In this document: positions 54,390-62,080 of the stretch, piece after piece
Numbering within the stretch: the first letter of the stretch is position 1
How the letters are laid out: every line of letters starts with the position of its first letter
NCBI RefSeq assembly: GCF_014323725.1
Contig: NZ_JABVED010000002.1
Span: 124,001-188,000, forward strand
Origin: Actinokineospora xionganensis
GTDB lineage: Bacteria; Actinomycetota; Actinomycetes; Mycobacteriales; Pseudonocardiaceae
Direction: 5' to 3'
Length of the DNA stretch: 64,000 nucleotides
Translations under genes and position numbers: made by a program
Notes under the pieces: model-generated
What the model was told of the DNA's origin: nothing
Databases searched by the model: none
Seen by the model: the letters and a program-made list of their open reading frames with translations, nothing else

Positions 54390-55879
54390 TCCAGGCCCGC
54401 GGTCTCCCGAACCGTGACGGTGGCGTGGCTCTCCTGGAAACTCTGCTCGGAGACCAAGGTCAGGCGGGCGGTGGCCTTGAATGTGGCCAAGTCCATGGCG
54501 CCGCAGGAGACCATGGTGGCTTTGATCTTGGCGATCGTCGTCGCCAGGCCTTCGTGGAGGTCGCCGGCGTAGGGCACGTAACCGTCGACGCCTTCCTCGA
54601 ACAGCAGGCCGCGGCCACCCTGGCCGTAGCGCTGCCAGTTTCGGGCCCGGCTCGACCCCTCGCCCCAGTACTCCTTGACGAACCCGTCGCGGGTGGGGAC
54701 CTTCGCGCCGGGGGCCTGGTCGAAGCGGGCAAAGTAGCGGCCCATCATCACGAAGTCCGCGCCCATCGCCAGGGCCAGCGTGACGTGGTAGTCGTGCAGC
54801 AGCCCGCCGTCGGAGCAGATGGGCACGTACTGGCCGGTGTTGTCGCGGTAGGCGTCGCGGGCGGCGGCCACGTCGAGGACGGCGCTGGCCTGGCCGCGCC
54901 CGATGCCCTTCTGGTCGCGGGTGATGCAGATCGAGCCGCCACCGACACCGACCTTGATGAAGTCGGCGCCCGCGTCGGCGAGGAAGGTGAAGGCCTCACC
55001 GTCCACGACGTTGCCGCCGCCGACGGGCACCTCGGGATAGTGCTTCTTCGCCCAGGTCAGCGCTTCGGCCTGCCAGTCGCTGAAGCCGTCGGAGGAGTCG
55101 AAGGCCAGGACATCGACCCCGGCTTCGACCAGTGCCGGGATCCGGTCGCGGTAGTCGTGGGTGTTGACACCCGCACCGACCCGCAGGCGCTTGCCGTCGT
55201 CCACCAGTTGGGTGGGGAAGCGCTTGTTGTCGGTGTAGTCCGAACGAAACACGAGGTGACGCAGCCGCCCCGACTCGTCCACCGTGGGCAGGCAGTCCAG
55301 GCGCTCCTCCCACAGCCGCGCGTTCGCCTCGGAGAGCCCGATGTCGTCGCTGCTGTGCGCGACCTTTTCGACCGGCACCATGCGGGTGCTGACCAACGCG
55401 GCGGCGTCGTGCCGCTGCGGGTGGAAGTCCCGGGAGGTCACCAGGCCGAGCAACCGGCCGGAAGCCGTGCCGTCGTCGGTCACCGCGGCCGTGGTGTGGC
55501 CGGTTCGCTCCATCAGCTCCCACAGGTGCCCGAGCGTGTCGGTGGGGCGCACGTTGGTGTCGCTGACGACGAAGCCGGCTTTGAAGTTCTTCACGGCGCG
55601 CACATCGGCCACTTGGTCTTCAACCGACCGGTTGTGGTGCAGGAAGCCCAGACCGCCTTCACGCGCCAGGGCGATCGCCAGTTCCGGGGAGCTGACGGCC
55701 TGCATGATCGCGGAGGTGAACGGCGTCCGCAGCTCGATCGCCGACGCTTCCCCGGCCACGTGACGAACCAGCGGCGCCCGCAAATCCACCGCGGCGGGCG
55801 TGCACTCGAGCGAGGTCCGATTCGGCAGCAGCAGGAACTCGTTGAACGTTCGCGAAATGCCCTCTACCAGCTGTGCCAC
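54386..55879 (-). CDS. guaB: inosine-5'-monophosphate dehydrogenase
   Basis: A 497-residue IMP dehydrogenase making XMP for guanine nucleotides. The GTG at 55877-55879 gives the family N-terminus (AQLVEGISRTFNEFLLLP); earlier in-frame starts lack a binding site. CBS pair about 102-220, catalytic Cys318 in GGGSICITRDQKG, and a flap with the Arg-Tyr dyad (NWQRYGQGG) are present, so it is IMPDH, not a GMP reductase. The C-terminal EEGVDGYVPYAG is conserved. The sequence type differs from the common short bacterial GuaB; a second guaB elsewhere is possible. Confidence 0.85.
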   Translation of the reverse strand: MAQLVEGISRTFNEFLLLPNRTSLECTPAAVDLRAPLVRHVAGEASAIELRTPFTSAIMQAVSSPELAIALAREGGLGFLHHNRSVEDQVADVRAVKNFKAGFVVSDTNVRPTDTLGHLWELMERTGHTTAAVTDDGTASGRLLGLVTSRDFHPQRHDAAALVSTRMVPVEKVAHSSDDIGLSEANARLWEERLDCLPTVDESGRLRHLVFRSDYTDNKRFPTQLVDDGKRLRVGAGVNTHDYRDRIPALVEAGVDVLAFDSSDGFSDWQAEALTWAKKHYPEVPVGGGNVVDGEAFTFLADAGADFIKVGVGGGSICITRDQKGIGRGQASAVLDVAAARDAYRDNTGQYVPICSDGGLLHDYHVTLALAMGADFVMMGRYFARFDQAPGAKVPTRDGFVKEYWGEGSSRARNWQRYGQGGRGLLFEEGVDGYVPYAGDLHEGLATTIAKIKATMVSCGAMDLATFKATARLTLVSEQSFQESHATVTVRETAGLD

Positions 55880-56031
55880 GGTCTCCCCTTGATCCAACAT
55901 GCGCTTATACACGCCCCAACGCGGTTGCGACAGCATGCCGGACGGGCGACTGGGGGTTTCAGGCACCCGAACGTCCCGGAATCCGCCGTGAACGAGGCTG
56001 GAACTACCCCGCGAGCGCGAGCGCAACGGTC

Positions 56032-56163
56032 GTGGTGGCAGCATCGTCGTTCTTCCGGGATGACACGGCGACGCTGCTGTGGGCCGGTGTCGCGGTCCTG
56101 CTGATCGGGCAGGCCGTGATCGGACTGATGTACGTGATCGACGTCCGTCGCTTCGGCGGGTGA
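56032..56163 (+). CDS. 43-residue single-helix membrane protein
   Basis: A short frame (VVAASSFFRDDTATLLWAGV, then AVLLIGQAVIGLMYVIDVRR) from a GTG at 56032 or 56035 to TGA. One transmembrane helix with a short basic tail. No clear ribosome binding site, but a strong T-tailed terminator follows eight bases after its stop, which supports a real transcript. Function unknown. Confidence 0.4.
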   Translation: MVAASSFFRDDTATLLWAGVAVLLIGQAVIGLMYVIDVRRFGG

Positions 56164-56170
56164 CGAACAC

Positions 56171-56204
56171 GAGCGGCTCCCAGCGTGGTCACTGGGAGCC
56201 GCTT
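56171..56204 (+). terminator. terminator after the small membrane gene
   Basis: A 12-13 bp stem (AGCGGCTCCCAG and its complement) with an eight-base loop, followed by CGCTGTTTTCC. The T-rich tail is on the plus strand, so it ends the small membrane gene. Confidence 0.75.
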
Positions 56205-56341
56205 CGCTGTTTTCCGTGAAGACGCCCGCGATCGACACACAGTCACCGACGGCACGGAACCCCGGAACTCGGATAGCCGCAGCTCAAGAGCCCAGGAGGG
56301 CGCGGAGCTCGGCGCACCGCTAGTCGCGGAGAGTCACCAAT
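56205..56341. other. short spacer
   Basis: Between the terminator and the ddaH stop. No gene, RNA or repeat is seen. Confidence 0.4.
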
Positions 56342-57208
56342 TTATCCCCGGAGTTCCATCGTGCAGCACTTGGGGCCGCCGCCGGACTTGCGGAGTTCGG
56401 AGATGTCCACCATCACCGGCTCGTACCCGCGGGACGCCAGGACCGCCGCGAGGCGGGTGGCTTCGACCGGCAGCACCACGTTGCGGCCGTCGGAGACGGC
56501 GTTGATGCCGAGGCAGGCCGCGTCCTCCTCCGTACAGATAACGGCGTCCGGGAAGAGGCGGGCGAGGACTCGCTGGGTGCCTTCGGAGAAGGCCGCCGGG
56601 TAGTAGGCGATCTCGGCGCGGCGGCCGTCGCGGGCTTCCGACAGCACGAACAGTGCGACGTCGAGGTGGTAGTACCGCGGGTCGACAAGGTGGAGGGACA
56701 CCACGGGGACACCCAGAGTCTCCTGGGCTTCGGCGTGGGCTCCGGGGTCGGTGCGGAAGCCGGTGCCCGCGAGCAGGACCTCGCCCGTCCAGGCGAAGTC
56801 GCCCTCAGCCTCGTTGATCCGCTCCGGCATGACGACATCCCGGTAGCCGTTGTCGAGGAACCAGCGGCGGAAGTGGTCGGCCTCAGCCGCCCGCTGGGGG
56901 GCACGGAAGCGGGAGCCGAGGACGCGGCCGTCGACGACGGTGCCCGAGTTGGCGGAGAAGACCATGTCGGGCAGGCCGGGCTCCGGCTCGATGGTCTCGA
57001 CCTTGTGGCCCAGCCGCTCGTAGGTCTCCTTCAGCGCCGTCCACTGTGCGACCGCCTTGGCGGTGTCGACGGGCTGGTCGGGGTCCATCCACGGGTTGAT
57101 GACGTACTCGACGGTGAAGTACTTGGGCTCGCACATCAGGTAGCGGCGGGTCGTCGGAACCCGCTCGGCCACGGCGGTGTGGGCCGCGGTTTCGGAGAGC
57201 AGCGTCAT
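56342..57208 (-). CDS. ddaH: dimethylargininase / arginine deiminase-type hydrolase
   Basis: A 288-residue amidinohydrolase that removes dimethylamine from methylated arginines or ammonia from arginine. LPDMVFSANSG, EAEGDFAWTG, the catalytic His in DPRYYHLDVALF and the C-terminal Cys in GGGPKCCTMELRG are conserved. The ATG at 57206-57208 gives MTLLSETAAHTAVAER. The divergent Lrp-type regulator 65 bases away is the expected partner; the same pair (Rv2323c-Rv2324) occurs in Mycobacterium tuberculosis. Confidence 0.83.
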   Translation of the reverse strand: MTLLSETAAHTAVAERVPTTRRYLMCEPKYFTVEYVINPWMDPDQPVDTAKAVAQWTALKETYERLGHKVETIEPEPGLPDMVFSANSGTVVDGRVLGSRFRAPQRAAEADHFRRWFLDNGYRDVVMPERINEAEGDFAWTGEVLLAGTGFRTDPGAHAEAQETLGVPVVSLHLVDPRYYHLDVALFVLSEARDGRRAEIAYYPAAFSEGTQRVLARLFPDAVICTEEDAACLGINAVSDGRNVVLPVEATRLAAVLASRGYEPVMVDISELRKSGGGPKCCTMELRG

Positions 57209-57273
57209 GGATCGAAATGTATGGCCACATTCGACACACATCAATGTCGCTCCATTGCTCTTGAGCATGCACA

Positions 57274-57732
57274 ATGTTGCGTGTGGACGTCATAGATCAG
57301 CGAATCATTGCGCAGCTTGTCGCCGATGCTCGGTCGAGCTACGCGGAGATCGGGAAAGTCGTGTCGCTTTCGGCCCCGGCCGTGAAGCGCCGCGTGGACC
57401 GTCTCCTGGAGACAGGCGTGCTGCGTGGGTTCACCGCGGTGGTCAATCCTGAGGCACTCGGCTGGGGCACTGAGGCCTTTGTGGAAGTGCACTGCCAGGG
57501 CAACGTCTCACCCGACCGAATTCGCCGCAAGCTCGAACCGCTGACCGAGGTCGTGGCCGCGTACACCGTCTCCGGCGCCGCGGACGCGATCGTCCACCTG
57601 CGCGCGGCGAACATCCACCACCTGGAGGACGCCCTGGAGCGCCTGCGGGCCATCGACATGGTGTCCCGCACTGTTTCCACTGTGGTGTTGTCGACACTGC
57701 TCGAACGTCCCCCCGCGCCTGAGCCCGGCTAA
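57274..57732 (+). CDS. Lrp/AsnC family transcriptional regulator
   Basis: A 152-residue regulator. N-terminal helix-turn-helix (about 5-60, DARSSYAEIGKVVSLSAPAV) and the C-terminal RAM ligand-binding domain (EVVAAYTVSGAADAIVHLRA). The start is ATG 57274 or GTG 57283. Divergent from ddaH, so it likely senses arginine or a related amino acid and controls the pair. Its stop codon overlaps the left end of a 168-bp palindrome. Confidence 0.88.
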   Translation: MLRVDVIDQRIIAQLVADARSSYAEIGKVVSLSAPAVKRRVDRLLETGVLRGFTAVVNPEALGWGTEAFVEVHCQGNVSPDRIRRKLEPLTEVVAAYTVSGAADAIVHLRAANIHHLEDALERLRAIDMVSRTVSTVVLSTLLERPPAPEPG

Positions 57733-57896
57733 CTGATTGATTCCCAGCTGTTGCCTGGTATCGGCCGGTCCACGGCGTCGCTGCCAAGGCGCGGGGACAG
57801 CGCTCGTACCGGGTTGTACTTGGCTGTTCCCGCAACGCGGGCAGCGGCGTCGTGGGCCGGTCGAGACCTGGTAACAGCTGGGAATCAATCAGTTAG
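57729..57896. repeat. 168-bp near-palindromic intergenic element
   Basis: The perfect 24-bp ends CTAACTGATTGATTCCCAGC... (57729-57752) and their complement (57873-57896) enclose further pairing: a 33-bp stretch with 26 matches including GGTCCACGGCGTCGCTGCC, and an inner 11-bp stem (GCGGGGACAGC near 57791-57801). The element fills the whole gap between the Lrp and enoyl-CoA hydratase genes. It could be a MITE-like insertion, a long terminator, or a structured RNA. No coding capacity is convincing. Confidence 0.8.
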
Positions 57897-57907
57897 GGTC
57901 CGCAGGC

Positions 57908-58669
57908 ATGACCGACGTTCTCCTCGACCGCCGCGACGGCGTCGCCGTGATCACGCTCAACGCTCCCGACCGACGCAACGCGCTGACGTTGCCTATGTCG
58001 GCACGGCTGGCCGAGTTGGTCGGCGAGTGCGAGGCCGACGACCAGACCTCCGCCATCGTGATCACCGGCGCGCCGCCCGCGTTCTGCGCGGGGGCGGATC
58101 TCACCGTCCTCGGCGAATCGCGCGAGGAGGGGCTGCGGGCGATCTACGCGGGCTTCCTCGCGGTCGCCCGGTCGTCGCTGCCGACGATCGCGGCGGTGGG
58201 CGGGGCGGCGGTCGGCGCCGGGCTGAACCTGGCGCTCGCCGCGGACGTGCGGCTAGCGGGTCCGAAGGCGCGGTTCGACGCCCGGTTCCTACAGCTGGGC
58301 ATCCACCCGGGCGGCGGCATGACGTGGATGCTGCAGCGGATCGTCGGGCCACAGACGGCCACCGCGATGACCCTGTTCGGCCAGATCCCGGACGCGGCCG
58401 AGGCCGAGCGGGTCGGGCTGGTCCTGCGCACCGTCGACGGCGACCACGACGCGCTGGTGGACGCGGCCGTGGCGCTCGCCGCACCCGCCGCCGCCGGGCC
58501 GCGGGACCTAGTGCGGTCCATCAAGCGGACGATGCGCGCGACGGCGTCGATGGACGCGCACGCCGACGCGGTCGAAGCCGAGCTGATCACCCAGGTGGCG
58601 TCCATGGATACCCCGGAGTTCGCCCAGCTCCTGGCGAAGATGCGGGCCAAGATCAGCGGCAACCCGTAG
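57908..58669 (+). CDS. enoyl-CoA hydratase/isomerase family protein
   Basis: A 253-residue crotonase-fold enzyme. NAPDRRNALTLPM, the oxyanion-hole motif GAPPAFCAGADL and AAVGGAAVGAGLNLALAAD are typical. In the second catalytic region (RFLQLGIHPGGGMTW) the usual Glu of hydratases is not obvious, so an isomerase-like or other crotonase activity is possible. It lies just after the palindrome and upstream of the korAB genes. Confidence 0.82.
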   Translation: MTDVLLDRRDGVAVITLNAPDRRNALTLPMSARLAELVGECEADDQTSAIVITGAPPAFCAGADLTVLGESREEGLRAIYAGFLAVARSSLPTIAAVGGAAVGAGLNLALAADVRLAGPKARFDARFLQLGIHPGGGMTWMLQRIVGPQTATAMTLFGQIPDAAEAERVGLVLRTVDGDHDALVDAAVALAAPAAAGPRDLVRSIKRTMRATASMDAHADAVEAELITQVASMDTPEFAQLLAKMRAKISGNP

Positions 58670-58719
58670 ACCCTACGTGGCGTACCACACAGCGAACTTC
58701 TTCCGCCGGCATCTGGGAT

Positions 58720-58740
58720 ACTGTAACCATGAGTTACAGT
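58720..58740. promoter_or_regulatory. inverted repeat upstream of korA
   Basis: ACTGTAAC-CATGA-GTTACAGT is a perfect 8+8 inverted repeat, 51 bases after the enoyl-CoA hydratase stop. Its symmetry and A/T-rich surroundings (TAAATTTGGGG follows) suggest a repressor operator or part of the korA promoter. The regulator is unknown. Confidence 0.55.
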
Positions 58741-58985
58741 TAAATTTGGGGTTTCCGGACCACCCTGTGGACACTCGGACCGCGATCGCAGTCTCCCGAC
58801 TGTGATGTGTAGCGCGTTGCGAGGGACCCGCCGATTTCGATGCCTACCGTGGAAGGCGAAGTGGTCGGCGACCAGGCCGGGTTGAGCAATCGAACGCCAG
58901 CTTCGCCGGGGGCGGAAGACTACCCTTGGCAGTAGCGGACGGCACTGGCCAAGCACGCTGTCAGGAGAGAGGGATCGGCGAGTTC
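58741..58985 (+). promoter_or_regulatory. korA leader region
   Basis: About 245 non-coding bases ending in AGGAGAGAGGG some 18 bases before the korA ATG. A 31-codon frame (MPTVEGEVVGDQAG..., 58840-58935) lacks a good binding site and is probably not translated. No further structure is clear. Confidence 0.4.
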
Positions 58986-60896
58986 ATGAGCACAAGTGTG
59001 GACGGCGACGTGGCCGGAGGCGCTGACTCCGCCGGGTCTTCCCGTCAGGCCGGGACCAAACTCGACCGAGTCGTGATCCGGTTCGCGGGCGACTCCGGCG
59101 ACGGTATGCAGCTGACAGGTGACAGGTTCACCTCAGAGGCAGCCGCGTTCGGCAACGACCTGTCGACGATGCCCAACTTCCCCGCCGAGATCCGCGCCCC
59201 CCAGGGCACGATCCCCGGTGTCTCCAGCTTCCAGGTGCACTTCGCCGACTACGACATCCTGACCCCGGGCGACCGGCCGGACGTGTTGGTCGCGATGAAC
59301 CCGGCGGCGCTCAAGGCGAACATCGCCGATCTGCCCGCGGGCGGGACGCTGATCGTCAACACCGACGAGTTCACCAAGCGCAACCTGACCAAGGTCGGCT
59401 ACGCGGCGAACCCGCTGGAAGACGACTCGCTGTCGTCCTTCCAGGTGCACGAGGTCGCGATGGCCACGATCACCCAGGGCGCGCTGGCCGAGACCGGCCT
59501 GGGCAAGAAGGACGCCGAGCGCTGCAAGAACATGTTCGCGCTGGGGCTGCTGTCGTGGATGTACCACCGGCCGACCGAGGGCACCGAGGCGTTCCTTCGC
59601 GAGAAGTTCGCCCGCAAGCCCGACATCGCCGAGGCCAACGTCCTCGCGTTCCGCGCGGGGTTCTACTACGGCGAGACCACTGAGGCCTTCGCCGTCACCT
59701 ACCAGGTCGCACCCGCCAAGCTGCCCGCGGGAACGTACCGGCAGATCACCGGCAACACCGCGCTCGCGTACGGCATCGTCGCGGCCGGGGTGCAGTCGAA
59801 GCTGCAGGTGCTGCTGGGCACGTACCCGATCACCCCGGCGTCGGACATCCTGCACGAGCTGAGCAAATACAAGCAGTTCGGCATCACCACGTTCCAGGCC
59901 GAGGACGAGATCGCGGGCATCTGCGCCGCGCTCGGCGCCTCCTACGGCGGCGCGCTGGGTGTCACCTCGACGTCCGGCCCGGGTGTCGCGCTGAAGTCGG
60001 AGACCATCGGCCTCGGTGTGATGACCGAACTCCCGCTGCTGGTCATCGACGTGCAGCGCGGTGGCCCGTCCACCGGTCTGCCGACGAAGACCGAGCAGGC
60101 CGACCTGCTGCAGGCCATGTACGGCCGCAACGGCGAGTGCCCGGTCCCGATCATCGCCCCGCAGTCCCCGGCGGACTGCTTCGCCGCGGCGGTCGAGGCC
60201 ACCCGGATCGCGCTGAAGTACCGCACCCCGGTGCTGCTGCTCTCGGACGGCGCCATCGCCAACGGCTCCGAGCCGTGGTTGGTCCCGGAGCTGGACACGC
60301 TGCCCGACTTGACGGTGGAGTTCGCCACCGAGCCCAACGCCCCGGACGGGTCCGGCGAGTTCTGGCCGTACCTGCGCGACCCGGAGACGCTGGCCCGCGC
60401 GTGGGCACTGCCCGGCACCGCCGGTCTGCAGCACCGCATCGGCGGTCTGGAGAAGCAGGACGGCACCGGCAACATCTCCTACGACCCGGACAACCACGAC
60501 AAGATGGTCCGGCTGCGTCAGGCCAAGATCGACGGCATCGACGTGCCCGACATCGAGGTGGACGACCCGTCCGGCAAGGCGCGGGTGCTGGTGCTGGGCT
60601 GGGGCTCGTCCTACGGCCCGATCGGCGCGGCGGCGCGGCGGGTGCGCAAGCTCGGCCACGCGGTCGCCCAGGCGCACCTGCGCCACCTGAACCCGTTCCC
60701 CGCCAACCTGGGTGAGGTCCTGCGGAGCTACGACAAGGTCGTCGTTCCGGAAATGAACCTCGGCCAACTGTCGTTGCTGCTTCGTGGGCGGTACCTGGTC
60801 GACGTGATCAGCTACACCAAGGTCGCGGGCCTGCCGTTCATGGCCGAGGAACTCCAGAACGTCCTCACGGACATCGTGAAAGGGGTCGACGCATGA
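58986..60896 (+). CDS. korA: 2-oxoacid:ferredoxin oxidoreductase, fused gamma-alpha subunit
   Basis: A 636-residue subunit of the oxygen-tolerant 2-oxoglutarate (or related 2-oxoacid):ferredoxin oxidoreductase, which makes acyl-CoA and reduced ferredoxin. The gamma domain (about 28-200, RFAGDSGDGMQLTGDRF) is fused to the alpha domain (LLGTYPITPASDILHEL, FQAEDEIAGICAALGASYGG). Fused KorA is typical of actinobacteria, where it can replace or supplement 2-oxoglutarate dehydrogenase. Start ATG 58986. Its stop overlaps korB by four bases. Confidence 0.9.
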   Translation: MSTSVDGDVAGGADSAGSSRQAGTKLDRVVIRFAGDSGDGMQLTGDRFTSEAAAFGNDLSTMPNFPAEIRAPQGTIPGVSSFQVHFADYDILTPGDRPDVLVAMNPAALKANIADLPAGGTLIVNTDEFTKRNLTKVGYAANPLEDDSLSSFQVHEVAMATITQGALAETGLGKKDAERCKNMFALGLLSWMYHRPTEGTEAFLREKFARKPDIAEANVLAFRAGFYYGETTEAFAVTYQVAPAKLPAGTYRQITGNTALAYGIVAAGVQSKLQVLLGTYPITPASDILHELSKYKQFGITTFQAEDEIAGICAALGASYGGALGVTSTSGPGVALKSETIGLGVMTELPLLVIDVQRGGPSTGLPTKTEQADLLQAMYGRNGECPVPIIAPQSPADCFAAAVEATRIALKYRTPVLLLSDGAIANGSEPWLVPELDTLPDLTVEFATEPNAPDGSGEFWPYLRDPETLARAWALPGTAGLQHRIGGLEKQDGTGNISYDPDNHDKMVRLRQAKIDGIDVPDIEVDDPSGKARVLVLGWGSSYGPIGAAARRVRKLGHAVAQAHLRHLNPFPANLGEVLRSYDKVVVPEMNLGQLSLLLRGRYLVDVISYTKVAGLPFMAEELQNVLTDIVKGVDA

Positions 60897-61951
60897 CCGC
60901 GATTGATCTTGGGCTGCCCGGCCTCGCGGGGGTGCCGACGACCGACGAGCCGCAGAAGGCCAAGGACTACAAGTCCGACCAGGAAGTCCGCTGGTGCCCC
61001 GGCTGTGGCGACTACATCGTGCTCAACGCGGTGCAGTCGTTCCTGCCGACACTGGGCCTCAAGCGGGAGAACATAGTCTTCGTCTCCGGCATCGGCTGCT
61101 CCTCACGGTTCCCGTACTACATGAACACCTACGGGATGCACTCGATCCACGGCCGCGCCCCGGCCATCGCGACCGGCCTGGCCACCGCGCGCCCGGACCT
61201 GTCGGTGTGGGTCGTCACCGGCGACGGCGACTCGCTGTCGATCGGCGGCAACCACCTGATCCACACGCTGCGCCGCAACGTGAACCTGAAGATCCTGCTG
61301 TTCAACAACCGGATCTACGGCCTCACCAAGGGCCAGTACTCGCCGACGTCGGAGCCGGGCAAGGTCACCAAGTCGACCCCGATGGGCTCACTGGACCACC
61401 CGTTCAACCCGGTGTCCCTGGCCCTGGGCGCCGAGGCGACGTTCGTCGGCCGGGCACTGGACTCCGACAAGGTCGGCCTCACCGACGTCCTGCGTCAGGC
61501 GGCGGAACACCGGGGCTCGGCACTGGTGGAGATCTACCAGAACTGCCCCATCTTCAACGACGGCGCCTTCGACGTGCTGAAGGAGCCGGGCGAGGCCGAG
61601 CAGCGCCTGATCAACCTGGAACACGGCAAGCCCATCCGCTTCGGCGCGGAAGGCGAGTACGGCGTGGTCCGGTCGGGCTTCGGGTCGCTGGAGGTCGCGA
61701 AGGTCAGCGAGGTGGGCGAGGAAGCCCTGGTGGTGCACGACGCCCACATCGAGGACCCGTCCTACGCCTTCGCGTTGTCGCGTCTGTCCACTCAGGACCT
61801 GAGCCACACCATCACGGGTGTCTTCAGGTCGGTACGCCGGGACACCTACGACGATCTGGCCCGGGCGCAGGTGGCGCAGGCCGTGGAGAGCAAGCCCGCA
61901 GACCTGCGAAGCCTGCTGCACGGCAAGGACACCTGGACCATCGCACCTTGA
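60893..61951 (+). CDS. korB: 2-oxoacid:ferredoxin oxidoreductase beta subunit
   Basis: A 352-residue beta subunit carrying thiamine diphosphate and an iron-sulfur cluster. WCPGCGDYIVLNAV, SGIGCSSRFPYYMNTYG, GDGDSLSIGGNHL and LLFNNRIYGLTKGQYSPTS are diagnostic. It follows korA with a four-base overlap (ATGA) and ends at a strong terminator. Confidence 0.92.
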   Translation: MTAIDLGLPGLAGVPTTDEPQKAKDYKSDQEVRWCPGCGDYIVLNAVQSFLPTLGLKRENIVFVSGIGCSSRFPYYMNTYGMHSIHGRAPAIATGLATARPDLSVWVVTGDGDSLSIGGNHLIHTLRRNVNLKILLFNNRIYGLTKGQYSPTSEPGKVTKSTPMGSLDHPFNPVSLALGAEATFVGRALDSDKVGLTDVLRQAAEHRGSALVEIYQNCPIFNDGAFDVLKEPGEAEQRLINLEHGKPIRFGAEGEYGVVRSGFGSLEVAKVSEVGEEALVVHDAHIEDPSYAFALSRLSTQDLSHTITGVFRSVRRDTYDDLARAQVAQAVESKPADLRSLLHGKDTWTIAP

Positions 61952-61961
61952 TCTGAGCCAG

Positions 61962-62000
61962 ACAAAGGGCCGCTACCCCAGTAGGGTGGCGGCCCTTTGT
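61962..62000 (+). terminator. terminator of korAB
   Basis: A 17-bp stem (ACAAAGGGCCGCTACCC and its complement, one T-G pair) with loop CAGTA, ten bases after the korB stop and followed by TCTTGATC. Confidence 0.9.
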
Positions 62001-62032
62001 TCTTGATCCCTGCACCCTCGTCCAGGCAAGCA

Positions 62033-62067
62033 GAGTGGCCGCCACCCCGCACAGGTAGCGGCCACTC
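62033..62067 (-). terminator. terminator of the arfC-like gene
   Basis: A 13-bp stem with one mismatch (GAGTGGCCGC and its complement GCGGCCACTC) starting 13 bases beyond the stop of the minus-strand gene. Confidence 0.7.
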
Positions 62068-62080
62068 ATACCCGTCCTGC

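Noticed and set aside
54386-55879. GMP reductase (GuaB1) identity
   Set aside because: The Arg-Tyr dyad and flap typical of IMP dehydrogenase are present, so IMPDH is the better call.
58840-58935. 31-codon frame in the korA leader as a leader peptide
   Set aside because: The nearest purine-rich stretch is too far from the ATG, and the peptide has no recognisable features.
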